Assembly: GCF_001971705.1 (NCBI RefSeq)
Contig: NZ_CP019327.1
Coordinates: 1,736,001-1,800,000 of the forward strand
From: Natronorubrum daqingense
GTDB lineage: Archaea; Halobacteriota; Halobacteria; Halobacteriales; Natrialbaceae
Length of the DNA: 64,000 bases
Reading direction: 5' to 3'
The notes beneath the pieces were generated by a model. It made no database searches. It was not told where the DNA came from and saw only the letters and a program-made list of their open reading frames with translations. Made by a program: the position numbers and the translations under genes. Within the stretch, counting starts at the first letter, position 1. Every line of letters begins with the position of its first letter. Below are positions 27,102 through 35,289 of the stretch, in pieces.

Positions 27102-27755
27102 ATGGCGACGGCATACGACGCGGTCGTGTTCGACAACGACGGCGTACTGACGACACCGACGGACCGCAGCGCACTGCTCGAGGCGATGGACGAGGCGTTC
27201 GACGCGGTCGACGTGCGCGAGCCACCGGATCACCACCGCGAGACGCTGTTGAGCCCCAGCGTCGACTCCCTCCAGACCATCGCTGCTGCACACGACGTCG
27301 ACCCGCGAGCCCTCTGGTCGGCCCGCGAAGACGCGGCGATTGCCGCCCAGCTCGCGGAGATCGAAGCCGGGCGAAAGCGCCTCTACGACGATATCGACGC
27401 CCTCGAGGACCTCGAGACGCCGACGGGGATCGTCAGCAACAACCAACACGAGACCATCGGCAACATCGTCGACCACTACGGCCTCGACTCGTTCGAAATC
27501 TGGTACGGTCGCGAACCGAGCCTCGAGGGAATCGAGCGCAAGAAGCCCACGCCGTACTACCTCGAGCGGGCGCTCGCGGATCTCGAGGCCGACGACGCCC
27601 TCTACGTCGGCGATAGCTGGGTCGATATCGCCGCGGCCGATGCGGCGGGCGTCGACGTGGCGTTCATCCGGCGAAAACACCGGCGCGAGTACGAACTCGA
27701 GCGCGTTCCGACGTACGAAATCGAGGGGCTGGGAGAGCTTTCGGAACTGCTGTGA
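27102..27755 (+). CDS. HAD superfamily hydrolase
   Basis: This probable phosphatase of the haloacid dehalogenase superfamily (subfamily I) has motif I VVFDNDGVLT with the nucleophile Asp, motif II GIVSNN, motif III Lys in ERKKPTPYYL and motif IV LYVGDSWVDI. Motif I reads DNDGV where the classic form is DxDGT; the two Asp residues are kept. A helical cap lies between motifs I and II (~20-90). The substrate is unknown. It is convergent with the SRPBCC gene, 24 bp apart. Confidence 0.85.
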   Translation: MATAYDAVVFDNDGVLTTPTDRSALLEAMDEAFDAVDVREPPDHHRETLLSPSVDSLQTIAAAHDVDPRALWSAREDAAIAAQLAEIEAGRKRLYDDIDALEDLETPTGIVSNNQHETIGNIVDHYGLDSFEIWYGREPSLEGIERKKPTPYYLERALADLEADDALYVGDSWVDIAAADAAGVDVAFIRRKHRREYELERVPTYEIEGLGELSELL

Positions 27756-27779
27756 GAACCCGATTCCCCGCCGGGAAGA

Positions 27780-28226
27780 TTATTCTGTTGTGCTGGCTCT
27801 CGCCTCCGCACGCGCCTTGACGGCGGCGTTCATCGCCTCGAATCCGGCTTCGATCGCGTCGGCGTCTAACAACACCGGAACGAGTGCGCCCCGGAACGTC
27901 TCGCGGTGTAACAACCGCGTTCGCTCGCCCTGATCGACCGGCTCGAGGTGGAACTCGTGGTAGCCGTCGAAGGCGAAGGGGACGACCAGTCGGCCGAGCC
28001 AGACGAGACGACGGTTCTCCTCGACGGCGATGACTTCCGGGGTGAACGTCATCGCTCGAGCGCCGGGGGGTTCGATCCGGACGCGGAGTCGCTCGCCCTC
28101 GCTCGGCGTTCCGTCGATCGCGCGCACGAACGGATTCCACTCCGGGTAGCTGTCGAACTCGAGGAGGACGTCCCAGACGACGTCGGGCGGGGCGTCGATC
28201 TCTTCGAAGACCTCGATCTGGTTCAT
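27780..28226 (-). CDS. SRPBCC (START-like) ligand-binding protein
   Basis: This 148-aa helix-grip protein has the typical start IEVFEEIDAPPDVVWDVLLEFDSYPEWNPFV and ends with a long helix (ALVPVLLDADAIEAGFEAMNAAVKARAE). Such proteins bind hydrophobic ligands or act as cyclase/hydrolase-like enzymes; no specific function is evident. The ATG at 28226 gives a compact domain; an in-frame ATG at 28253 adds nine residues and cannot be excluded. It is divergent from the amidohydrolase gene. Confidence 0.83.
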   Translation of the reverse strand: MNQIEVFEEIDAPPDVVWDVLLEFDSYPEWNPFVRAIDGTPSEGERLRVRIEPPGARAMTFTPEVIAVEENRRLVWLGRLVVPFAFDGYHEFHLEPVDQGERTRLLHRETFRGALVPVLLDADAIEAGFEAMNAAVKARAEARASTTE

Positions 28227-28285
28227 TAGTTCGGGTATGCGCCACAGTGACATGCGTGTGTCGCCGTCGCAGGCTGGGACGGCGG

Positions 28286-28327
28286 GCGTACCCCGAATCG
28301 GTGACCGACGAACGTACCCCGAATCGT
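28286..28327. repeat. two direct copies of a GTACCCCGAATCG motif
   Basis: CGTACCCCGAATCG occurs at 28288-28301 and again at 28313-28326, 25 bp apart, between the divergent SRPBCC and amidohydrolase genes. It could be a regulator site or a small duplication. Confidence 0.35.
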
Positions 28328-28356
28328 TGAAGGCCCAGACGACGGAAGAGACGAGT

Positions 28357-29379
28357 ATGGAACGAACGGGGACGATTCTTCGGGGCCGCGAGTTCGAGCC
28401 GATCGAGGGCCGAATCGTAATCGACGACGACGGTCGCATCGAAGCCATCGAGGAGGCGTCGGTCGAGGGTTCAGACATTATCCTGCCGGCGTTCGTCAAC
28501 GCCCACACGCACATCGGCGACTCGATCGCGAAAGAGGCGGGTGGCGGACTCTCCCTCGAGGAACTGGTCGCGCCGCCGGACGGACTGAAACACCGACTGC
28601 TCCGACAGGCGTCACCGGAGGAACTGATCGACGCGATGCGTCGGTCCCTGCAGTTCATGCAGCGTTCGGGGACGGCAGCCTGTCTCGATTTCCGAGAGGG
28701 CGGTATCGAGGGCGTCCGCCACCTCGAGCAGGCTGCAGAGGGCCTTCCGATCGACGCACTGTCGTTCGCTCGCGGCTCGATCGACGCCATGCACGCGGGC
28801 GACGGCTTCGGCGCGAGCGGAGCGAACGACGCGGAGTTCGGCGACGAACGAGCGGCAACCCGAGCGGCCGACAAGCCCTTCGGCATTCACGCGGGCGAGG
28901 TCGACGCGAGCGACATCGATCCGGCCCTCGATCTCGAGCCCGAGTTTCTGGTCCACGTGGTCCATCCCGAGCGAGATCACCTCGAGCGCATCGCAGAGCA
29001 AGCGGTGCCGGTCGTCGTCTGTCCCCGCTCGAACGTCGTCACGGACGTCGGCCTCTCGCCGTACACCGCGCTGAACGAACGAACGACGCTCGCACTCGGG
29101 ACGGACAACGTCATGTTAAACTCGCCGTCGATGTTCCGTGAGATGGCGTTTCTGTCGAAGTGCTCGGAGCTACCGGCCGACGAAATCCTTCGGATGGCGA
29201 CGATCAACGGGGCCGAGATCGCCGGCCTCGAGTGCGGACTCATCGAACCGGGCCGACGCGCACGGCTGACAATTCTCGACGGCGACTCGCACAATCTCGC
29301 GGGTGCGCGCGACCCCGTCCGGGCCGTGGTCCGCCGAGCGGGCGTCGACGACGTTCGAGAGGTTCTCCTCGACCCGTGA
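28357..29379 (+). CDS. amidohydrolase superfamily protein
   Basis: This metal-dependent hydrolase (340 aa) belongs to the TIM-barrel amidohydrolase superfamily, close to the chlorohydrolase/cytosine-deaminase-like group. It carries the N-terminal HTHIGDS metal motif, GIHAGE, VHVVHPERDH, the deaminase-like segment LALGTDNVMLNSPSMF and a C-terminal beta sandwich (GRRARLTILDGD). The ATG at 28357 is chosen because the beta-sandwich strand TGTILRGREFEPIEGRIVI begins there. The substrate is unknown and the family includes many nucleobase and cyclic-amide hydrolases. Confidence 0.85.
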   Translation: MERTGTILRGREFEPIEGRIVIDDDGRIEAIEEASVEGSDIILPAFVNAHTHIGDSIAKEAGGGLSLEELVAPPDGLKHRLLRQASPEELIDAMRRSLQFMQRSGTAACLDFREGGIEGVRHLEQAAEGLPIDALSFARGSIDAMHAGDGFGASGANDAEFGDERAATRAADKPFGIHAGEVDASDIDPALDLEPEFLVHVVHPERDHLERIAEQAVPVVVCPRSNVVTDVGLSPYTALNERTTLALGTDNVMLNSPSMFREMAFLSKCSELPADEILRMATINGAEIAGLECGLIEPGRRARLTILDGDSHNLAGARDPVRAVVRRAGVDDVREVLLDP

Positions 29380-29459
29380 GATCGATTCCGTCCCCCGATT
29401 TCTGACGCAGATTCCGTTCTATTCGCTCGAGTGAGGGTCTCTCGACACCACAACAACGT

Positions 29460-29467
29460 TATTATAC
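29460..29467 (+). promoter_or_regulatory. TATA box of the universal stress protein gene
   Basis: TATTATAC lies about 33 nt before the ATG at 29496, so the transcription start should fall inside or just after the palindrome at 29476-29495. Confidence 0.55.
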
Positions 29468-29475
29468 TCTCGGGA

Positions 29476-29495
29476 GCTATATGTTCACATATAGC
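29476..29495. promoter_or_regulatory. palindromic operator candidate abutting the start codon
   Basis: GCTATATG (29476-29483) and CATATAGC (29488-29495) form a perfect 8-bp inverted repeat with a 4-nt TTCA spacer. The second half touches the ATG at 29496 and the whole site covers the expected transcription start. A dimeric repressor bound here would block initiation. Confidence 0.55.
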
Positions 29496-29972
29496 ATGTA
29501 CGACTGCATCCTCGTTCCGACTGACGGATCGCCCGAAGTCGAACGCGCGCTCGAGTACGCGTTCGAGTTGGCACAGGTCCACGACGCGACGGTCCGGGCG
29601 ATTTACGTCGTCAGCGTCGCGGGCTATGGGGGGCTGCCCATGGAGACCGCACTGGAGGGAGTCAGCGGGGCCCTCCGCGACGAAGGGGAAGCAGCCGTCC
29701 GCCGAGTCCAGGAGCTAGCTCCCGACGGTGTCGAGGTCGAAACGCTGGTGCTCGAGGGCTCCCCGAGTCGCGTCATCGTCGAACAGGCGCAGCCGGACCG
29801 GTGTGACCTCGTGGTGATGGGGACCCACGGCCGTGGCGGCATCGACCGACTCCTGCTGGGCAGCGTGACGGAACGAGTCGTCCGGCGCGCCCCCGTTCCC
29901 GTGCTGACCGTTCAAGTCGATCCGACCGAATCGGGCGAGCAACCAGAACAGCCGTCGCTCGCCGTCGAGTGA
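29496..29972 (+). CDS. universal stress protein (UspA family)
   Basis: This 158-aa single-domain stress protein has the Rossmann-like UspA fold. The N terminus MYDCILVPTDGSPEVERALEYA is typical. The ATP-binding signature G-x2-G-x9-GS is complete (GTHGRGGIDRLLLGSVTERV), so it is of the nucleotide-binding type. The C terminus is acidic. The ATG at 29496 is chosen because it directly follows the promoter and palindrome. Convergent with birA. Its role is stress response by family; the trigger is not visible. Confidence 0.9.
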   Translation: MYDCILVPTDGSPEVERALEYAFELAQVHDATVRAIYVVSVAGYGGLPMETALEGVSGALRDEGEAAVRRVQELAPDGVEVETLVLEGSPSRVIVEQAQPDRCDLVVMGTHGRGGIDRLLLGSVTERVVRRAPVPVLTVQVDPTESGEQPEQPSLAVE

Positions 29973-30019
29973 GTGTTTCGGCACACAAGTCGATTTTCTC
30001 GAGTCTCCGAAGCGGTTAC

Positions 30020-30958
30020 TCAGACGGGACGCAAATGCTCACAGTCGCCGGCAGCGACCGTTTCGTTGCCGTCTGCCGTTTCCACCACGAGGGCACCCGA
30101 GTCGGTGATATCCACCGCGTCGCCGACGAGTTCCCCCGACGGCCGCTCCACGCGCACCCGCTGGCCGAGCGTGAGCGCCAACTCACGCCAGGCTGGAACC
30201 ACGCTCTCGAGGTCGGTTCGGTACTCCGCTAACTCCTCGAGTAGGCGTTGAACGAACCGTCGTCGGTCCACGTCGCCGGCTTCCTCGCGAATCGTCGTCG
30301 CCGTTTCGGGGAGGTCGGCGGCATCGATGTTCGCGTTGACGCCGATGCCGACGGCGATCCACTCGACGCGGTCCATCTCGCCTTCCATCTCCGTGAGAAT
30401 GCCTGCGAGCTTTCGGTACTCGCCGTCCTCGCCGACGGGGACGACGACGTCGTTCGGCCACTTGATCCGCGCGTCGACGCCGGCCTCGCGGGCCGCTCGA
30501 GCCGTCGCCACCGACGCCGCGAGCGTGTACAGCGGCGCCCGTGCGGGCGTGATTTTCGGCCGCGTGAGCAGGCTGAGCCAGACGCCGCCCGACGGTGCCG
30601 ACCACGCGCGCTCGAGTCGACCGCGCCCGCCGACCTGTTCGTCCGCCACGACCGCCACGTCCGTCGCCCCCGTCGCCGCCAGTTCTCGAGCGCGATCGTT
30701 CGTGCTGCCGATCGAGTCGTGATACTCGACGGAAACGGGTGCCTCGAGTTCGTACTCGATGGCGGGGGCGTTGTACGCAGCCACGTCGGTGAGTTCGTAT
30801 CCGCCGGGTGCGCTTTCGATCTCGAAACCGGCGTCTCGAAGCGCGTCGACTTGCTTCCAGACTGCGGCCCGCGAGATGTCGAGCGAGTCGGCCAGCTGCG
30901 GCCCCGATATGGGGCCATCGGCGAGGGACTCGAGGATGGCGCGTCGCGTCTCGTTCAT
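30020..30958 (-). CDS. birA: biotin--[acetyl-CoA carboxylase] ligase with wHTH (BirA)
   Basis: This bifunctional protein activates biotin and attaches it to a carboxyl-carrier protein, and may repress biotin-related genes. The N-terminal wHTH covers ~1-60 (ILESLADGPISGPQLADSLDISRAAVWKQVDALRDAG). The ligase domain has SIGSTNDRARE, the biotinyl-AMP loop GRGRLERAWSAP and KWPNDVVV. A C-terminal SH3-like domain (LGQRVRVERPSGELVGDAVDI) follows. The 312 aa are normal for BirA. The start MNETRRAIL is chosen because the wHTH begins there. Confidence 0.93.
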   Translation of the reverse strand: MNETRRAILESLADGPISGPQLADSLDISRAAVWKQVDALRDAGFEIESAPGGYELTDVAAYNAPAIEYELEAPVSVEYHDSIGSTNDRARELAATGATDVAVVADEQVGGRGRLERAWSAPSGGVWLSLLTRPKITPARAPLYTLAASVATARAAREAGVDARIKWPNDVVVPVGEDGEYRKLAGILTEMEGEMDRVEWIAVGIGVNANIDAADLPETATTIREEAGDVDRRRFVQRLLEELAEYRTDLESVVPAWRELALTLGQRVRVERPSGELVGDAVDITDSGALVVETADGNETVAAGDCEHLRPV

Positions 30959-31092
30959 TGCTATGCATTCGACGGGGGCGCGCTCGTACTTGAATCGGCA
31001 GGATCTCCCGACGAGAAGCCGAGAACATTCCGGACCGCGAGAGACCGACCGCATCCCAAATACTGATACGGGTTTGAGGTTTCGTATCTGAC

Positions 31093-31629
31093 ATGCTCGG
31101 TCGCCCGTCCTGTCCAGACTGTGAGAGCACGTTGCTCGTGTCGAAGATACGGACGAGTGGCGCGTTGCTTCGGCCCTCAGAGAACTACTACCGCTGTTTT
31201 CGGTGTTTCAGTAAATTCACCCCAACGACCGAAACTGATCGTGAGGGAGGCGAAACACGGAGTCCGCGCAGGACGCCGCTACCGAACGAAGCACAGACGC
31301 GAACGGATATCGTCGACGTGAATCTGGAACTGACCGAACGCGAAACGAAGTTCCGCGTCGACGAGTTCACCGTCACGGTCGCAAACAAGAGCGACGAACC
31401 CCGTCGAGTGACGCAGATCGATTTGCGATTCGACGACGGAAAACGAAAGACCACCCCGAAAAACGAGACCGTCGTCGCGAGCGAAACGACCGAAACCGTC
31501 GACGTCCGCTGGAGTTGGATTCATCCAGATCAGCACACGATGGCCATCGACGTCGAATTCGACGACGAGAGCGTCGTGTCGACCGAAACGGAGTTACCCG
31601 GCATTCGAAACGACGGGGAGTCACGCTGA
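31093..31629 (+). CDS. zinc-ribbon protein with beta-sandwich-like domain
   Basis: This 178-aa haloarchaeal protein of unknown function starts with two Cys pairs (CPDC, CFRC) forming a zinc ribbon at residues ~7-42. A Thr/Glu/Arg-rich linker follows, then a beta-rich region (~75-170) with VDEFTVTVANKSDEPRRVTQIDLRF, the alternating pattern of an immunoglobulin-like or FxLYD-type fold. There is no signal peptide. It is convergent with tyrS. The layout suggests a sensor or adaptor, which is inference. Confidence 0.65.
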   Translation: MLGRPSCPDCESTLLVSKIRTSGALLRPSENYYRCFRCFSKFTPTTETDREGGETRSPRRTPLPNEAQTRTDIVDVNLELTERETKFRVDEFTVTVANKSDEPRRVTQIDLRFDDGKRKTTPKNETVVASETTETVDVRWSWIHPDQHTMAIDVEFDDESVVSTETELPGIRNDGESR

Positions 31630-31650
31630 CGGAACCGTGTTCGAGGCGGA

Positions 31651-32631
31651 CTACTCCCGAAGTTCGCGAAGCTTCGCTCGGCCCGGCGCGATCAGTTCGT
31701 CGAGGGAGGTTGCGAGCGTCCCCTTCGCGTCGGCGGGATGAAGTTCGCCCGACTCGAGGTCGGCGGCGAGCGTCTCGTAGTCCTCGTAGGTGAGGTTCCC
31801 GCCGTACTTCTCGGGTCGTTCGACGACGACCTCGTCGAATCGCGGGAAGACGTGGTACTCGAAGAGTTCGAGGACGGGATTCTCGAGGTCGCCCTCGGGG
31901 TCGCGCGTCGGTGGACAAAAGGCCGAATTAACCTTCTCCGCGAGGTCGTCACTCGAGTCTTCCATCGAGATGGTGATCCCTTCGCTCGAGGACATCTTGC
32001 CCTCGCCGCTGGTGAGGTCCGCGATGATCGGCGTGTGGAGACACGGCGGCGCGTCGTAACCCAGTTCCGGCAGTTCCTCGCGGGCGAGCATGTGGACCTT
32101 TCGCTGGTCGAGACCGCCGACGGCGAGGTCGAGATCGAGGTACTCGATGTCCAGACACTGCATCAGCGGGTAGACCAGGTGACTGACCTTCGCCGTCTCT
32201 CCCGACTGCAGTTCGGCCATCGCGCGCTGGGCGCGGTTCATCGTCGTCGAGAGCTCGAGTTCGTGGAGGTCGAGCGTGTAGTCGTCCTCGAGTTGGAACT
32301 CGGAGCCGTAGACGAACTCGGTGTTCTCCTCGTCGAGGCCGTAGGCGACGAACTGGGCTTTCATCTGCTCTGCCGTGTCGCGGATCTCCTCGAACGATCC
32401 CTTCCCGTTGAGGTAGGCGTGAACGTCCGCGAGCAAGACGACGACCTCCATCCCGGCGTCCTGTAAGTCGATGAGCTTGTTGGCCGTCAGGAGGTGGCCC
32501 AGGTGCAACACGCCTGAGGGTTCGTAGCCGACGTAGGCTCGCTTGCCCTCGGAATCCGTCGCGAGGGCCCGGACCTCCTCGTCGGTGACGACCTCCTCTG
32601 CGTTTCGCGTGATCAGGTCGTAGGCATCCAT
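31651..32631 (-). CDS. tyrS: tyrosyl-tRNA synthetase
   Basis: This charges tRNA(Tyr) with tyrosine. It is the archaeal class I form (326 aa) without the bacterial C-terminal S4 domain. HIGH is seen as HLGH in PSGVLHLGHLLTANK and KMSKS as KMSSS in GEGKMSSSEG. The tyrosine pocket segments PLMQCLDIEYLDLDLAVGG are present. The ATG at 32631 is supported by a TATA box 28 nt upstream. Confidence 0.95.
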   Translation of the reverse strand: MDAYDLITRNAEEVVTDEEVRALATDSEGKRAYVGYEPSGVLHLGHLLTANKLIDLQDAGMEVVVLLADVHAYLNGKGSFEEIRDTAEQMKAQFVAYGLDEENTEFVYGSEFQLEDDYTLDLHELELSTTMNRAQRAMAELQSGETAKVSHLVYPLMQCLDIEYLDLDLAVGGLDQRKVHMLAREELPELGYDAPPCLHTPIIADLTSGEGKMSSSEGITISMEDSSDDLAEKVNSAFCPPTRDPEGDLENPVLELFEYHVFPRFDEVVVERPEKYGGNLTYEDYETLAADLESGELHPADAKGTLATSLDELIAPGRAKLRELRE

Positions 32632-32653
32632 CACTCGAGTGGTATCAACGAAC

Positions 32654-32664
32654 GGATTTATGCC
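32654..32664 (-). promoter_or_regulatory. TATA box of tyrS
   Basis: The minus strand reads GGCATAAATCC, centred 28 nt before the tyrS ATG, so the mRNA is probably leaderless. Confidence 0.6.
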
Positions 32665-32734
32665 TTTGCGAACGACGCTCGGGATGTGACAGACTCTCTC
32701 TGTTGGGATCGGGACACGATTCGCCGAGTAGCGA

Positions 32735-33520
32735 TCATCGACCGATCGTTCCCTGTCGCGTAATTGCCGCGTCTGGGTCGATCGAGAAAGCGACGGCCGT
32801 CGTGTCCTCCGTCGCGGTGAGCGTGAGCCCGTCGTCGCCGACGAACAGGCCCTGTTCTCGCTCGTCGAATCGGGTCTCACCGGCCTCGAGCGCGCCGTCG
32901 AAGACGTAGAGGTACGTATCCCGTTCGCGAGTGTCGACGCCGTCGACGCGAGGAAGGTCGACGGTCGAGCCGGCCTCGAGACGCACGTCGAAGAAGTCGA
33001 CCTCGTTTCGGACGAAGAACGGAGCGTCGCCACCATCCGGGCCGAAGAGGTGTCGCCACTCGCCGACATCGGAGTCCGGCATCGGGCCGTGTTGGATTTG
33101 CGCCTCGAGGTCGAGCCCGTGGGGCCGGACGAAAATCTGTAGCATCCGAAGCGGCGGGTCCGAGTCGAGCGTTCGCTCCTCGTGCCAGAAGCCCCGCCCC
33201 GAGTTCATCACCAACAGGTGCTCGGGATCGGTGAGGAGTCGATTTCCCTGTCGGTCGTTGTGGCGCATCACGCCGGCGGGCACCCACGACACGATTTCAT
33301 CGTTCCGATGCGGGTGCATCGAGATCAGCGTGTCCGGATCCAGAACCGATTCGACGACCGTGGCGAGCGGGCCGTACCCGTGGTCGTCGTGGTCCGGATG
33401 GAGCCGCCCGGGGAAATTGAAATACGTTCGAAACGAGCCCTGATTCTGGGAGACGGTCGTCGGCGGGGCCTTGTAAAACGTTGTCTCGGTCTCAGTATCC
33501 GTTTCAGAGTGGCCTGTCAT
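32735..33520 (-). CDS. pirin family protein
   Basis: This double-cupin protein (261 aa) is of the pirin family, some members of which are quercetin dioxygenases or transcription cofactors. The metal-binding N-cupin motif is HPHRNDEIVSWVPAGVMRHND, followed by FWHEERTL, giving the usual His3-Glu set. The C-terminal cupin includes DTYLYVFDGALEAGE. Metal and substrate are unknown. A TATA box lies at 33544-33554, 29 nt before the ATG. Confidence 0.88.
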   Translation of the reverse strand: MTGHSETDTETETTFYKAPPTTVSQNQGSFRTYFNFPGRLHPDHDDHGYGPLATVVESVLDPDTLISMHPHRNDEIVSWVPAGVMRHNDRQGNRLLTDPEHLLVMNSGRGFWHEERTLDSDPPLRMLQIFVRPHGLDLEAQIQHGPMPDSDVGEWRHLFGPDGGDAPFFVRNEVDFFDVRLEAGSTVDLPRVDGVDTRERDTYLYVFDGALEAGETRFDEREQGLFVGDDGLTLTATEDTTAVAFSIDPDAAITRQGTIGR

Positions 33521-33543
33521 GGGAGCTAAATTACGGAGACGAT

Positions 33544-33554
33544 CCGTTTATCTT
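33544..33554 (-). promoter_or_regulatory. TATA box of the pirin gene
   Basis: The minus strand reads AAGATAAACGG, centred 29 nt before the ATG at 33520. Confidence 0.5.
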
Positions 33555-33646
33555 GCGGTAACACCGACCCAATCGGGTAACGTCGGCGTCCACGATAAGT
33601 CCGAGTAGAATACTTCTAACAGCGTCAGTACTGACCTGACGCGGTG

Positions 33647-34423
33647 TTACAGTCCGTCTCGAATCCGTCTCTCGGCGTCCTCAAGCGCACGCTCGCGGTC
33701 GAACTCCTCGACGACCGTCCGAAGTTCCGCCTCCTCGGCGTCGGTCAACGCGTTCGCGTGCTCGGTCATGTTCGGAACCGCGCGAATGATGTTGTCGACG
33801 ATCGGGACGTCTGCAACCTGTGGCGAACGCGAGAGCGGGTTGAGGTCGATGACGATTTCTGTCTTGTCCATCTCGTTCAACGCTTCCGCGCGGTCGCCGT
33901 CCTCGAGGGGAACGAGCACGACGTCTGCCGCGTGGATTCCGTCTTCGTCGACTTTCGCGCGCTGGTGGTCCAGATTCGGGATTCGAGCGTCGGCCTCGAG
34001 TCCCTTTACGTCCTCGGCACCGTGTTCGCGGAGGTGAGCCGTGATCGCGCCGATTCGCTCCGGCGTCCGATTGAAGAGGTTGACCTCGAGGTCGGCTCCG
34101 GTCGCGTCAGCCAGCTCGACCATCTCGCCGGGAACCAAGGCGGCGACGTTGCCGTTGATCGAGAGGACCGGGTCGTCGGCCAACAGGAGGTGGGCCGCGG
34201 CCGCTCGTTCCGCGTCGTCCGCACTGGGAATGGTCTCCTCGCCGAGTAAGTAATCGAACGCGCTGCCTCGCCCTTCGGCGTGCATCCCCTGGAGGTGCGT
34301 GATCCCCTTCTCGACACCGCGCTCGATTCGGTGGCGCGTGAGCAGGTCCTGGTATCTCGGATGGTCCTCGGGAATCTCCTCTTCGTGCTCGACGTCGGCG
34401 GAGACGGTGTCGTAGTCGGTCAC
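33647..34423 (-). CDS. 4-phosphopantoate--beta-alanine ligase (phosphopantothenate synthetase)
   Basis: This archaeal enzyme of CoA synthesis joins 4-phosphopantoate to beta-alanine with ATP. It replaces the bacterial pantothenate synthetase-kinase order. Recognised segments are HPRYQDLLTRHRIERGVEKGIT, INGNVAALVPGEMVELADATGADLEVNLFNRTPERI, DADADVVLVPLEDGDRAEAL (approximate) and EIVIDLNPLSRSPQVAD. At 258 aa it has normal length. Its pathway partner, pantoate kinase, is 5 kb away at 39304-40137. A TATA box lies at 34444-34454. Confidence 0.92.
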   Translation of the reverse strand: MTDYDTVSADVEHEEEIPEDHPRYQDLLTRHRIERGVEKGITHLQGMHAEGRGSAFDYLLGEETIPSADDAERAAAAHLLLADDPVLSINGNVAALVPGEMVELADATGADLEVNLFNRTPERIGAITAHLREHGAEDVKGLEADARIPNLDHQRAKVDEDGIHAADVVLVPLEDGDRAEALNEMDKTEIVIDLNPLSRSPQVADVPIVDNIIRAVPNMTEHANALTDAEEAELRTVVEEFDRERALEDAERRIRDGL

Positions 34424-34443
34424 GATCGATCACTGGAGACCGT

Positions 34444-34454
34444 CGATAAAAAAC
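34444..34454 (-). promoter_or_regulatory. TATA box of the phosphopantothenate synthetase gene
   Basis: The minus strand reads GTTTTTTATCG, centred about 26 nt before the ATG at 34423. Confidence 0.55.
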
Positions 34455-34493
34455 GGCCCGATCGATTCTCGAGCAAGCGGGTGTGGGATCGTC

Positions 34494-34503
34494 GTATAAA
34501 ACC
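34494..34503 (+). promoter_or_regulatory. TATA box of the methyltransferase gene
   Basis: GTATAAAACC is a clear archaeal TATA element; transcription should start near 34522. It makes the ATG at 34483 impossible as the main start and favours the one at 34555. Confidence 0.55.
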
Positions 34504-34554
34504 CCGATATGCTTCGTGCAAACGCACTCCCCTTGGTCCACGCTACGTCCGTCC

Positions 34555-35268
34555 ATGGACTCCGACCGTCGAACACGGAAGGCGACGGAGACGACCGAAT
34601 CCGCCGTCGTGGACAACCGCGAGTACGAAGCCCACCTCGAGCGAAGTCGGACCGTCTGGGATCGGTGGAGCGACTGGTACACGCTGAGCGAGCGGGACTT
34701 CGAACCGATGCGCGAGGACGCGATGGATCGCCTCGAGTTACAGCCGGGAGACCGCGTCCTCGATATCGGCTGTGGCCCCGGCGTCAATTTCGAACGACTG
34801 CGAAACGAGATTGGGCCCGATGGCGAACTCGTGGCCGTCGACTACAGTCCGGAGATGGTCGTGAAGGCGCGCAAACGCGTCGAGGAACACGGATGGAAAA
34901 ACGTCGAGGTTCGTCGGGCCGACGCCGCGAGGGCCGAATTCGACGTGCCGTTCGACGGGGCTATCGCGACGCTCTCCATGAGCGTCATGGCAGACATTCG
35001 CGACACGGCCGAGACGATCTACCGCGCGCTCACACCGGACAGTCGGTTCGTCGTCTTCGACGTTCGGCCGGTTCCTGACGGACCCACACGCGTGTTCAAC
35101 CCCGTCATCCGCCGCTTTCTCCGGTGGTACGCGAACTGGAATCCGGACGAATCCGTCATCGAGGCGTTCGCGACGGTCTTCGACGAGTGTGCTATCGTGG
35201 CCACCTACAACGGGGGCTGTACGTACACGACTGTCTGTGAGAAGAGGAATCAGTCGGCTGGCGGCTGA
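34555..35268 (+). CDS. class I SAM-dependent methyltransferase
   Basis: This 237-aa methyltransferase has an unknown substrate. The SAM-binding motif I is VLDIGCGPGVNFE, with motif-II acid in VAVDYSPEMV and ADAARAEF after it. The N-terminal ~45 residues (ERSRTVWDRWSDWYTLSERDFEPMRED) resemble UbiE/MenG-like small-molecule methyltransferases, and the C terminus (IRRFLRWYANWNPDESV) is hydrophobic and may bind lipid-like substrates. The start at 34555 is chosen because the TATA box is just upstream. It may methylate quinones or isoprenoids, but this is inference. Confidence 0.82.
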   Translation: MDSDRRTRKATETTESAVVDNREYEAHLERSRTVWDRWSDWYTLSERDFEPMREDAMDRLELQPGDRVLDIGCGPGVNFERLRNEIGPDGELVAVDYSPEMVVKARKRVEEHGWKNVEVRRADAARAEFDVPFDGAIATLSMSVMADIRDTAETIYRALTPDSRFVVFDVRPVPDGPTRVFNPVIRRFLRWYANWNPDESVIEAFATVFDECAIVATYNGGCTYTTVCEKRNQSAGG

Positions 35269-35289
35269 ACCGACTCGAACGCCGACACG

